Shown here: piece after piece, positions 37,653-46,061 of the stretch
Numbering within the stretch: the stretch's first letter is position 1
How the letters are laid out: each line of letters begins with the position of its first letter
Origin: Pseudomonadota bacterium
GTDB lineage: Bacteria > Pseudomonadota > Alphaproteobacteria > Rhizobiales > Rhizobiaceae
Assembly: GCA_023399465.1 (NCBI GenBank)
Contig: JAEWPB010000020.1
Location: forward strand, 1 to 64,000
Length of the DNA: 64,000 nt
Direction: 5' to 3'
Made by a program: the position numbers and the translations under genes
Notes under the pieces: generated by a model
Database searches by the model: none
What the model saw: only the letters and a program-made list of their open reading frames with translations
Told to the model about the DNA's origin: nothing

Positions 37653-38494
37653 GCGGTCACCTTGCCTTCCCTGCCCGCAAACGGATCGGGCAACAATTTG
37701 CGGCCGCCAAGCGCGCCGAGCCAATCGAGCGAACCCCTCAGCCGCACGACCTCACCGACGACGACGATCGCCGGCGGCTCGATGCCTGATGAGGCGACGT
37801 CGGCAGCCGCCCGGCCGAGTGTTGTCTCAAGCACCGCCTGCCCCGATGTCGCGGCATTGCAGACGAAGGCCACCGGCTCGTCCGCCGGGCGCCCCGCGGC
37901 CATGAGGTTGGTGCTGATCTGGGCGATATGCTTCATCGCCATATACATGACGATGACCGGCGATCCCTTGCCGACGGCATCCCAGTCGATCCGGTCCGGC
38001 ACCAGCCCGGAGGAATCGTGGCCGGTCAGGAAGGTGACGGCGTGATTGATCTCGCGATGCGTCACGGGGATGCCGGCATAGGAAAGCCCGCCGATGCCGG
38101 CGGTGATGCCGGGCACGATACGAAAGGGAATGTTATGCTCGACCAGCGTCAGGGCTTCCTCGCCGCCACGTCCGAACACGAATGGATCGCCGCCCTTGAG
38201 ACGCAACACCCGATGTCCCTCCCGCGCCAGGTCCACGAGGCGCAGCGAAATATCGCGCTGCCTTGCCGAAGGCTTGCCGCCGCGCTTGCCGGCATATTCG
38301 ATTGTCGCATCGGTACGTGCCAGTTTCAGGCACTCGTCGTTCACCAGCGCGTCATAGACGATCACATCGGCTTCGGCGAGGGCTTTGGCCGCCAGCAGGG
38401 TCAGCAGGCCCGGATCGCCGGGCCCCGCTCCGACCAACCACACGCTGCCCGGCGCAATCGCCGGAAGGTGGGAAAAAGCGGTGTCGTTCATCAT
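37649..38494 (-). CDS. cobA: Uroporphyrinogen-III C-methyltransferase CobA
   Basis: A tetrapyrrole methylase of about 281 residues without fused dehydrogenase or chelatase domains. SUMT motifs are VWLVGAGPGDPGLLTLLAAKAL, LKGGDPFVFGRGGEE and VPGITAGIGG. It makes precorrin-2, the entry point to B12. The start is one of two adjacent ATGs (38494 or 38491), with AGGA 5 or 8 nt upstream. It heads cobA-cobB-cobC-cobD and is divergent from cbiD. No cobalamin riboswitch was recognised in the 112-bp gap. Confidence 0.94.
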   Translation of the reverse strand: MMNDTAFSHLPAIAPGSVWLVGAGPGDPGLLTLLAAKALAEADVIVYDALVNDECLKLARTDATIEYAGKRGGKPSARQRDISLRLVDLAREGHRVLRLKGGDPFVFGRGGEEALTLVEHNIPFRIVPGITAGIGGLSYAGIPVTHREINHAVTFLTGHDSSGLVPDRIDWDAVGKGSPVIVMYMAMKHIAQISTNLMAAGRPADEPVAFVCNAATSGQAVLETTLGRAAADVASSGIEPPAIVVVGEVVRLRGSLDWLGALGGRKLLPDPFAGREGKVTA

Positions 38495-38606
38495 AATGGT
38501 CCTATGCCCGCATCGGGCAAAATGCAATCGCGGAAGGCCAGCGCAACCTTTCTAAGCCCCCGCACCTGAACTATAAGTGAACCATTACAAAAGTCATAAG
38601 CAGACC

Positions 38607-39728
38607 ATGACGCAAGACGCCGAAATCCCGATCACCGCTCCCGACAACGGCCGCAAGCCGCAAGGCGAACTGCGCCGGGGCTGGACTACCGGCGCCTGCG
38701 CCACCGCCGCCACCAAGGCCGCATTGACAGCGTTTATAACCGGCGAGTTTCCCGATCCGGTGACGATCCGCCTGCCGCGCGGCGAGGAACCGGCTTTTGC
38801 GCTTGCGTTCGAAAGCCTCGGGGACGGTTATGCGACGGCCGGCATCGTCAAGGATGCCGGCGACGATCCGGACGTTACCCACGGCGCGACGATACTGGCG
38901 AGTGTTCGTCCGCTCCCGCCCGGCAGCGGCATCCGCTTCGTCGCGGGCGAAGGTGTGGGCACCGTAACCAAGCCGGGGCTGCCGGTCGGCGTCGGCGAAC
39001 CGGCGATCAATCCGGTGCCGCGGGCGATGATGACGGCGGAAATCGAGGCGCTCTGCGGCGAATACGGGCTTCCCGCCGATGTCGAGGTGACCGTATCGGT
39101 GCCCGGCGGCGAGGACATCGCCGCGCAGACGTGGAACCCGCGGCTCGGCATCGTCGGCGGCCTGTCGATCCTCGGCACGACAGGCGTGGTCAACCCCTTC
39201 TCCTGTTCGGCCTGGATCCACTCGATCCATAGCGGCATCGACGTCGCGCGCGCCGAAGGCCTCACGCATGTGCTCGGCGCGACCGGCTCGACCTCGGAAA
39301 AGGCGGCGCAGGAACTCTACGGACTGCCGGAGGGCGCGCTTCTCGACATGGGCGACTTCGCCGGGGGGCTGCTCAAATATCTGCGAGCCCACCCGATCCC
39401 GCGACTGACGATCGCCGGCGGCTTCGCCAAGATGGTGAAGCTGGCCCAGGGCGCACTCGACCTGCATTCCTCGCGAAGCCAGGTGGACATAGCATTTCTG
39501 GAATCGCTGATTGCGCAAGACGAGCTGACTCAATCCCTGAAGGACCGGATTCAATCTGCCAACACAGCGCTGGAAGTGCTTGAAATCACGAACACCCTCG
39601 GGATCGACATCGCCACGCCAGTCGCCGTGAAGGCGCGGGAGACCGCACTTGCCGCGCTGCGCGGCGCGCCGGTCGCGGTTGATATCGTCGTCACCGACCG
39701 CAGCGGAAAGATCATCGCCCGTGCCTGA
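38607..39728 (+). CDS. cbiD: (Cobalt-)precorrin-5B C1-methyltransferase CbiD
   Basis: A 373-residue CbiD-family protein with the N-terminal signature RRGWTTGACATAATKAAL (about residues 24-41) and LTIAGGFAKMVKLAQG near the C terminus. It methylates C1 in the oxygen-independent route and replaces CobF in organisms lacking it. ATG at 38607 is chosen as the normal start; an upstream in-frame GTG (38577) has no better ribosome site. It overlaps cobK by 8 bp. Confidence 0.93.
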   Translation: MTQDAEIPITAPDNGRKPQGELRRGWTTGACATAATKAALTAFITGEFPDPVTIRLPRGEEPAFALAFESLGDGYATAGIVKDAGDDPDVTHGATILASVRPLPPGSGIRFVAGEGVGTVTKPGLPVGVGEPAINPVPRAMMTAEIEALCGEYGLPADVEVTVSVPGGEDIAAQTWNPRLGIVGGLSILGTTGVVNPFSCSAWIHSIHSGIDVARAEGLTHVLGATGSTSEKAAQELYGLPEGALLDMGDFAGGLLKYLRAHPIPRLTIAGGFAKMVKLAQGALDLHSSRSQVDIAFLESLIAQDELTQSLKDRIQSANTALEVLEITNTLGIDIATPVAVKARETALAALRGAPVAVDIVVTDRSGKIIARA

Positions 39729-40398
39729 AGACAAGATCCTCATTCTCGGCGGCACCAGGGAGGCGGCCGAACTGGCCGCAAAACTGGTTGGCGAAGGCGG
39801 GGCCCATGTCATCACCTCGCTCGCCGGCCGCACCCGCGAACCGGCGCCGGTTGCCGGATCGGTGCGCGTCGGCGGCTTCGGCGGCGCCGATGGCCTTGCC
39901 GCCTATCTTGCAGAAAACCGCATCACCCGCGTAATCGACGCGACGCATCCTTTTGCTCGCACAATCTCGGCAAATGCCGCGATCGCTTGCCGCGAAACAG
40001 GCGTGCAGCTCGAAACGCTTGCCCGCCCGCAATGGGAGCCCGAAGCCGCAGACAGTTGGACCCGTGTCGGCTCCCTGGAACAGGCAGCCGCGAAACTCCC
40101 CGTCGGCGCTCGCGTATTCCTTGCGCTTGGAAAGCAGCATCTCTCCGCATTCGAACCCCTGCAGGGTCGCCACTTCATAGTCCGCATGGTCGATGCGCCG
40201 GAGACACCATTGTGTTTCGCCAGCCACACGCTGATTCTCGGCAGGCCGGCAATCGATCCGGCGGAGGAAGAGGCGCTTTTTCGCGAGCACCGCGTCACCC
40301 ACCTCGTCTGCCGGAACTCCGGCGGATCGGGCGGTCATGCAAAGATCGCCGCCGCCCGTCGCATGGGCCTGCCGGTGATCATGATCGAACGACCATGA
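39721..40398 (+). CDS. cobK: Precorrin-6A reductase CobK
   Basis: A 225-residue CobK/CbiJ reductase. It begins KILILGGTREAAELAAKL and contains VIDATHPFARTISANA, typical of the family. It reduces the macrocycle with NADPH before decarboxylation. The GTG at 39721 overlaps the cbiD stop by 8 bp, so the two are translationally coupled. The gene ends at a perfect hairpin. Confidence 0.93.
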   Translation: MPEDKILILGGTREAAELAAKLVGEGGAHVITSLAGRTREPAPVAGSVRVGGFGGADGLAAYLAENRITRVIDATHPFARTISANAAIACRETGVQLETLARPQWEPEAADSWTRVGSLEQAAAKLPVGARVFLALGKQHLSAFEPLQGRHFIVRMVDAPETPLCFASHTLILGRPAIDPAEEEALFREHRVTHLVCRNSGGSGGHAKIAAARRMGLPVIMIERP

Positions 40399-40402
40399 GG
40401 GC

Positions 40403-40429
40403 AGCCGCGCCACCTTCCGCGGCGCGGCT
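40403..40429. terminator. Bidirectional terminator between cobK and nucleoside hydrolase
   Basis: A perfect 9-bp stem AGCCGCGCC / GGCGCGGCT with a 9-nt loop lies between two convergent genes (stops at 40398 and 40443). Weak A/T tracts flank it, so it may function in both directions. Confidence 0.6.
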
Positions 40430-40442
40430 ACGAAACAACCGT

Positions 40443-41393
40443 TCAGTGTGCGAGGATCGTCCGGCGGATCAGCGCCAGCACGGCTTCGGAATCGACCTCC
40501 AGGCAGGCGAGCTGGCTTGGATAGTTGTCCCAGTCGCCCGGCGGGAAGCGGCGGCCGTCCGGCTTCTGGATGGTCTGGCCGTCGGCAATGCCGCCGCAGA
40601 CGACGCGGATCGGACCGCTGCGGGTTGTGAACAGCTCCGGCGCCACGACGTAGACGCAGGCGCAGCTGTCATGGACCATCATGCCGTCGTCGACGATGTG
40701 GGCGTAGAAGTCGATGTAGAACTGCGAGATGCTGTTGAGCAGTTCGACGTGCTCGCCGCCCTCTTCCGCCATCTCGGCCAGGAAGGTGCGGCTCATGGTG
40801 GTCACGCCCGTTACGTCGAGACCGACGACGACGACATTCCAGGGCGCGGTCATCACCACGTCGGCGGCCTCGGGATCACCGTGGATATTGGCCTCGGCCA
40901 CCGGCGTGACGTTGCCGGGGACGTGGAAGTTCCCGCCCATGATGACGACATCCTTGACCAGGCCGGCGATCTCGGGATCGTGCTTCAGCGCCAGCGCCAG
41001 ATTGGTCATGCGGCCGACGGCGACCAGACGGACCTCGCCGGGATGGGCGCGCACCGTGTCGATGATGAACTGATAGGCCGGACGCGGATCCACCGGAGCC
41101 TCGATGATTGCGGGCACATCGATATTGCCGAGGCCGTCGTCGCCATGGACGAAGGTCGGCCACTGGCCGGACGGCCGCGCCGGATCGAAGGTCTCGTTGG
41201 CGCCACGGGCGACCGGCACGTCGATCTTCCACTCGCGCTTCAGGAACAAGGCATTGCGGGTCGTGGTCTCGACCGAGGCGTTTCCGAAAACGGTGGTGAT
41301 ACCGAGGAGATCGATTTCAGGATGACGATGCAGGAACAGCAGCGCCATGGCGTCATCGACGCCGGGATCGGTATCAAAAATGACCTTATGCAT
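40443..41393 (-). CDS. Inosine-uridine preferring nucleoside hydrolase family protein
   Basis: A 316-residue nucleoside hydrolase with the Ca2+-binding signature DTDPGVDDAMA (residues 7-17), MGGNFHVPGN and EANIHGDPEAA, and a C-terminal HDSCAC segment. It cleaves the N-glycosidic bond of ribonucleosides; the base preference cannot be read from sequence. ATG at 41393 has AAGGAC upstream. It lies 96 bp downstream of cobM on the same strand, so it may be read through from the cob operon, although it has no known B12 role. Confidence 0.92.
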   Translation of the reverse strand: MHKVIFDTDPGVDDAMALLFLHRHPEIDLLGITTVFGNASVETTTRNALFLKREWKIDVPVARGANETFDPARPSGQWPTFVHGDDGLGNIDVPAIIEAPVDPRPAYQFIIDTVRAHPGEVRLVAVGRMTNLALALKHDPEIAGLVKDVVIMGGNFHVPGNVTPVAEANIHGDPEAADVVMTAPWNVVVVGLDVTGVTTMSRTFLAEMAEEGGEHVELLNSISQFYIDFYAHIVDDGMMVHDSCACVYVVAPELFTTRSGPIRVVCGGIADGQTIQKPDGRRFPPGDWDNYPSQLACLEVDSEAVLALIRRTILAH

Positions 41394-41489
41394 TGGATAT
41401 GTCCTTCTGATTGTCATGCGCGACGGCGCTGCCAAACGGCCCGCGACAGGGCCAACGACCATAGCCGCAAAAGCATTTGCCGCAAGGGG

Positions 41490-42269
41490 TCAGACGACGG
41501 CGCTCTTCTTCTTGCCCCTGTTGCGCAGCACATGGCTGAAACCGGAATTGTAGAGATCGCTGTCGCGGAAGCTGACCTCGCCGAAGACCTTGCCGACCAT
41601 GATCAGCGCGGTGCGGGTGATCTTCGCCTTGCGCACTTCCTCCTGCATGTCCTTCAGCGTCGTGCGGATGAAGAGTTCATCCGGCCAGGTCGCGCGGTAG
41701 GCCACGATAACAGGGCAATCCTCGCCGTAATACGGCGTCAGCACCTCGCGGACATGGGTGAGGTTGCGGATCGACAGGTGGATGGCGAGCGTCGCCCGCG
41801 ACCGCCCGAGAATTTCCAGCGTCTCGAATTCCGGCATCGACGATGCCTTCATCTCCGTGCGGGTGATGATGATCGTCTGGGCAATCTCGGGAAGCGTCAG
41901 CTCGGTCTTCAGCCGCGCGGCGGTGGCGGCAAAGGCCGGGACCCCCGGCACCACCTCATAGGGAATGCCGAGCGCATCGAGGCGGCGCATCTGTTCGGCG
42001 GTCGCGCCATAGATCGAGGGATCGCCGGAATGCACCCGAGCCACGTCCTCGCCGCGCTCGTCAGCCGCGACGATCTCGGCGATGATCTCGTCGAGATGCA
42101 TCGGCGCTGTGTCCCGGACGATCGCGCCTTCCGGGGCGGCCCTGACGATCTCCTCCGGCACCAGCGATCCGGCATAGAGGCAGACCGGGCAGCGCTCGAT
42201 GAGCTTCAGGCCGCGCACGGTGATGAGGTCGGGCGCGCCGGGGCCGGCACCGATGAAATAGACGGTCAT
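41490..42269 (-). CDS. cobM: Precorrin-4 C11-methyltransferase CobM
   Basis: A 259-residue tetrapyrrole methylase. The N terminus TVYFIGAGPGAPDLITVRGL and the motifs VHSGDPSIYGATAEQ and VPGVPAFAATAA are those of CobM/CbiF. It methylates C11 of precorrin-4. It overlaps the cbiG-cobJ stop by 4 bp (ATGA) and is the last cob gene of the cbiX-cobH-L-I-J-M operon. Confidence 0.94.
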   Translation of the reverse strand: MTVYFIGAGPGAPDLITVRGLKLIERCPVCLYAGSLVPEEIVRAAPEGAIVRDTAPMHLDEIIAEIVAADERGEDVARVHSGDPSIYGATAEQMRRLDALGIPYEVVPGVPAFAATAARLKTELTLPEIAQTIIITRTEMKASSMPEFETLEILGRSRATLAIHLSIRNLTHVREVLTPYYGEDCPVIVAYRATWPDELFIRTTLKDMQEEVRKAKITRTALIMVGKVFGEVSFRDSDLYNSGFSHVLRNRGKKKSAVV

Positions 42270-44092
42270 TCTGCTGCTTCCTTCTTCATGCCGGTCCCGG
42301 ACTTGCCGGAATAGCCGCGCGGCGTGAACACCCAAGTCTTGCCGTCACCGGTCTTCACGGTGCGGCTTTCAGACGAGCCGACCACGACGACCGTCAGCAT
42401 GTCGACATCATCGACGTTAAGTTCGCCGAGCGGCACGACCCGGACCTTCTCGCCATCGCGGCCGAGATTGGTGGCAAGGATCACCGGCGTCGAATGCGGC
42501 CGGTATTCGAGCAGCGTGTCGCGGGCATAGGCGAGTTGGGTGCGCCGCTTCATCGAAACAGGATTGTAGAAGGCGATGACGAAATCGCCCTCGCCCGCCG
42601 CCTTCACCCGCCGCTGGATATCCTCCCACGGCGTCAAAAGATCGGAGAGCGAAATGGTGCAGAAGTCATGGGCGAGCGGCGCGCCGGCGCGGGCGGCAGC
42701 CGCCTGCAGAGCTGAGATGCCCGGCGACACCTGCACCTCGATGCGCCGCGCGGCATCAGAAATGCCACCCTTCTCGAAAAGCTCGAAGACCAGCGTCGCC
42801 ATCGCATAGATGCCGGCGTCGCCCGAGCAGACGAGCGCCACGTCGCGACCCTGGCCGGCGAGTTCCATCGCGTGGACGACGCGCGCCTCCTCCTTGCCGA
42901 GGTCGAAGTCATGGCGGATCTTGCCCGCGGCCAGCGGCCCGAGCAGATCGAGGTAGAGCGAATAGCCGACGAGATCGGTCGAGGCCGCGACCATTGCCGA
43001 AACCGCCGGCGAGCGCCAGCGATCGGCGCCGGGACCGATGCCGACGACGAACAGCCTGCCGCGCGAACGGCCGATGGCATCGGGATCGACGATCGAGGGC
43101 GAGCGGGCAATCGCCGCCGTCGCCCCCTTCGATTTGATCTTCGGAAAAACGAGCTCGCCCTCCGGTCCGGCAGCGGCGAGCGCCGCGCCCTCTGCGACGC
43201 CATGGCAACCGACCTCGGCGAACACCACCTCCGACGGTTTTTTCAGGCGCGGTGTCTGAGCTTCCAGCGTTTCGGCATTGAAGAAACGCGCCGGCACACC
43301 GAGGCTGGCGGCAACCGCATGGATCGCCGTCTCGTCGGCCTTGAGGTCAATGGAGGTCACCGCTGCAATGCTTCTCGCAGCATAACCGCTTTCGGCAACG
43401 GCCCTTTGCGCAAGCGCGATTGCCTCCTCCGTCGATGCGCCGCGCTCGCAGCCCATACCGAGCACCAGCGTCTTCGGATAATAGACGAGATCGAGCGGTC
43501 CGGCGTCTTCCGGCCGCTCGGAGACGGTAATCGTCACCGCGCCGTCATCGGCAAGGGGGATCCCGCTCGCCGACAGCCATCCGGCTTTGCCGACGAGGCG
43601 CGCGGTCGCGCCTGCAACCAGTTCGGCCATGACGGACTTGGCATTCTCCGGATTGGCAAGGACGTAACCCGGTGGCGGCTCGTCGAGCGCCACGCCGAAG
43701 CGGATATCGCCTGAAGTCGTCACCGCCGCGTGCCCTTCCAGTCCGGCGGCAAGGAGACGGGCGAGTTCGTTGGCGCCATGATGGCCACCGAGCAGCGGCA
43801 CGACGGAGGCGCCATCCTCGCTGACGGCGAGAACCGGCGGCTCGCGCATCTTGTCGGCAAGCACCGGCGCCAGAAGGCGGATGACGGCCCCCGAGGCCAT
43901 GACCGCGATGATCGGCCGGCCCTCGAGGAACAGTCGTTGCAGGTGCGGCTTGAGTTGATCGAAGAGCACGTCGGCGCCGGCGACGCGCGCGGATGCGCCG
44001 TGGAATTCGCCGCCGCTGAGTGCCGCGACCCGGCGTCCGATGGCGAGGGCGGCATCGGACAGAATGACGACGGCCGGTTTGGTGACGTTCAT
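42266..44092 (-). CDS. cobJ: CbiG-CobJ fusion: ring-contraction protein and precorrin-3B C17-methyltransferase
   Basis: A 608-residue fusion. Residues 1-330 match CbiG/CobE: an N-terminal CbiG domain with MASGAVIRLLAP and GGHHGANELAR, then a CobE/CbiG C-terminal-type domain with VLGMGCERGAS (210-220). Residues 346-590 are CobJ: RLFVVGIGPGADRWRSP, VCSGDAGIYAM and VSPGISALQAAAARAG, ending NVDDVDMLTVVVVGSS. CobJ methylates C17 and drives ring contraction, and CbiG opens the lactone in the anaerobic route. Fusing them places consecutive steps in one protein. It overlaps cobI and cobM by 4 bp. Confidence 0.92.
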   Translation of the reverse strand: MNVTKPAVVILSDAALAIGRRVAALSGGEFHGASARVAGADVLFDQLKPHLQRLFLEGRPIIAVMASGAVIRLLAPVLADKMREPPVLAVSEDGASVVPLLGGHHGANELARLLAAGLEGHAAVTTSGDIRFGVALDEPPPGYVLANPENAKSVMAELVAGATARLVGKAGWLSASGIPLADDGAVTITVSERPEDAGPLDLVYYPKTLVLGMGCERGASTEEAIALAQRAVAESGYAARSIAAVTSIDLKADETAIHAVAASLGVPARFFNAETLEAQTPRLKKPSEVVFAEVGCHGVAEGAALAAAGPEGELVFPKIKSKGATAAIARSPSIVDPDAIGRSRGRLFVVGIGPGADRWRSPAVSAMVAASTDLVGYSLYLDLLGPLAAGKIRHDFDLGKEEARVVHAMELAGQGRDVALVCSGDAGIYAMATLVFELFEKGGISDAARRIEVQVSPGISALQAAAARAGAPLAHDFCTISLSDLLTPWEDIQRRVKAAGEGDFVIAFYNPVSMKRRTQLAYARDTLLEYRPHSTPVILATNLGRDGEKVRVVPLGELNVDDVDMLTVVVVGSSESRTVKTGDGKTWVFTPRGYSGKSGTGMKKEAAE

Positions 44093-44832
44093 GAGCGGGT
44101 TCCATCGGATTGGGCGGGGTGAAGCGCCGAGATCCAGCCCTCCTGCCCCTTGTAGATCAGGATGATCGAGAAGTAGGGCGCGGCGTCTTCGATGACCTCG
44201 GCGAGCGGCAGCACGCGCTGCTCGGGCAGGCTGATGCGCTCGAGATAACCGGCAACGCCAACCAGATTCATTTCCTCAAGCAATTGCCGTATCCTGATGA
44301 AATGACGGCCAACCTTGATGATCGCCACCGCGTCGCTGGCATCGATGCGGGCACGCATCAGTTCTGTGTCGAGCGGCCCAGGAATGATCGTCAGCACATC
44401 GTTGCGGGCCGCGAGCGGCCGCCCTAAGGCGGCAGCGCCCGCCATGATCGACGAGACGCCGGGAACGATCTCGGTCTCGTAACGGCCAGCCAGCCGCTCG
44501 AAGAGATACATGAACGAACCATAGAAGAAGGGATCACCTTCGCAGAGCACCGCGACATCGGACCCGGCATCGAGATGACGCGACAGGTTTTCAGCGGCCG
44601 CGTCATAGACCTCCTGCGCCGGATAGCGCTCGACGCGCATTGGCACCACCATCGGCACTTCCAACTGGCTCGCCGTGAGGTAAGACGCCGCAATCTGCCG
44701 GGCGAAGCTCGGGCCCGTATCCGGCGCGGGATAGGCGACGACGGGCGCGGAGGTCAGTATCCGGTGCGCTTTCAGGGTGAGCAGTTCCGGATCGCCGGGC
44801 CCGAGGCCGAGGCCATAGAGTTTTCCGGTCAT
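44089..44832 (-). CDS. cobI: Precorrin-2 C20-methyltransferase CobI
   Basis: A 247-residue tetrapyrrole methylase with KLYGLGLGPGDPELLTLKA at the N terminus, CEGDPFFYGSFMYLFERL, and VPGVSSIMAGAAALGRPL. It makes precorrin-3A. Four-base overlaps with cobL and cobJ indicate a tightly coupled operon. Confidence 0.94.
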   Translation of the reverse strand: MTGKLYGLGLGPGDPELLTLKAHRILTSAPVVAYPAPDTGPSFARQIAASYLTASQLEVPMVVPMRVERYPAQEVYDAAAENLSRHLDAGSDVAVLCEGDPFFYGSFMYLFERLAGRYETEIVPGVSSIMAGAAALGRPLAARNDVLTIIPGPLDTELMRARIDASDAVAIIKVGRHFIRIRQLLEEMNLVGVAGYLERISLPEQRVLPLAEVIEDAAPYFSIILIYKGQEGWISALHPAQSDGTRS

Positions 44833-46061
44833 GCATCCCTCCCCTTGGTCAGGCTCAGGAGCGTCACCGGCATCAGCGATTTCCAGCCGCAGTAGCGCCC
44901 GACCGGGGCGGCGCGCGCGACCGATATGCGGGTCAGTTCGCCGCCGTACAGGCCGCGAAGTTCGGCAAGGCGCGCCTCGCCCTCGATGGTGACGGCATTG
45001 GCAACCAGTCGCCCGCCGGGCTTCAGTCCCCGCCAGCAGGCATCGAACAGGCCGTCGACGGTGATACCGCCGCCGATGAACACGACATCAGGTGCCTCGA
45101 GACCATCGAGCGCCGCGGGAGCCTCGCCTTCGATGGTCACAAGATCCGGTGCGCCGAGCGCAACTGCGTTCTCGCGGATCATCGCCAGTCGTTCCGGCTT
45201 GCTTTCGATCGCAATCGCCCGCGTGCCCATGCCCGAACGCATCCACTCGATGGCGACTGAGCCACAACCGGCGCCGACATCCCAGAGAAGCGCGTTCGGA
45301 AAGGGCTGGAGCAGCGACAGCGTTGCGGCGCGCACCTCGCGCTTGGTCAGCTGGCCATCATGGCGAAAGGCGTCGTCGGGCAGGCCCGGCACCGGCGACA
45401 GCAGAGCCCCGTCGCTGGCGCAATCGATGGCCAGCGTGTTGAATTGCGCGATATCGGGTGCCTGGGCAAGCAGTTCGCCGGCGGTCATGCGCAGGATGCG
45501 CTCCTCCGGTCCGCCCATGTGCTCGAGAACATGCAGCACGGAAGCACCGAAGCCGCGATCGACAAGGATTCGGGCCACCTTGCCGACCGTGCTCCCGTCG
45601 GAGGTCAGCGCCAGAATGCGCGCGCCCGGCAACAGATGGCGGTTAATCAGTTCGACGGGGCGGGCATGCAGCGAGATCTGCACCGCCGATTGCAGCGGCC
45701 AGCCGAGCCGCGCGGCGGCCAGGGAAAATGCCGATGGCGACGGCAGCACCCGCGCTTCCGCCACATCGAAATAGGTCAGCAGCGTCGCCCCGATCCCGAA
45801 ATGCATCGGATCTCCGGTCGCAAGCACCGTGACCGGCCGGCCGCGCCTTTGACGGATCGCCTCGACGGTGTTGTCGAAGCCGTCTGCCCAGCGCAGGACA
45901 TCCTTGCCGGCGAGCGGCACGGCCTGTTCCACCCGCTCGGCGACGACGACGGTTTCCGCGGCATCCAGATAGGCTTGTCCCTCGGGCGTCAGGCTGGCAA
46001 GGCCATTGTCGCCGATACCGATGATCGTCAGCCACGGCGTTGAAAATGTTGTGTCAGACAT
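44829..46061 (-). CDS. cobL: Precorrin-6B C5,15-methyltransferase/decarboxylase CobL
   Basis: A 410-residue two-domain enzyme. The N-terminal tetrapyrrole methylase has WLTIIGIGDNGLASL and LATGDPMHFGIGATL. The C-terminal Rossmann methyltransferase has LLWDVGAGCGSVAIEWMR and VFIGGGITVDGLFDA. It methylates C5 and C15 and decarboxylates the acetate at C12. The length equals that of other fused CobL proteins. ATG at 46061 overlaps the cobH end by 8 bp. Confidence 0.94.
   Translation of the reverse strand: MSDTTFSTPWLTIIGIGDNGLASLTPEGQAYLDAAETVVVAERVEQAVPLAGKDVLRWADGFDNTVEAIRQRRGRPVTVLATGDPMHFGIGATLLTYFDVAEARVLPSPSAFSLAAARLGWPLQSAVQISLHARPVELINRHLLPGARILALTSDGSTVGKVARILVDRGFGASVLHVLEHMGGPEERILRMTAGELLAQAPDIAQFNTLAIDCASDGALLSPVPGLPDDAFRHDGQLTKREVRAATLSLLQPFPNALLWDVGAGCGSVAIEWMRSGMGTRAIAIESKPERLAMIRENAVALGAPDLVTIEGEAPAALDGLEAPDVVFIGGGITVDGLFDACWRGLKPGGRLVANAVTIEGEARLAELRGLYGGELTRISVARAAPVGRYCGWKSLMPVTLLSLTKGRDA

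Noticed and set aside
38495..38606. Possible riboswitch between cobA and cbiD
   Set aside because: The gap is only 112 bp and contains none of the conserved B12 riboswitch segments.
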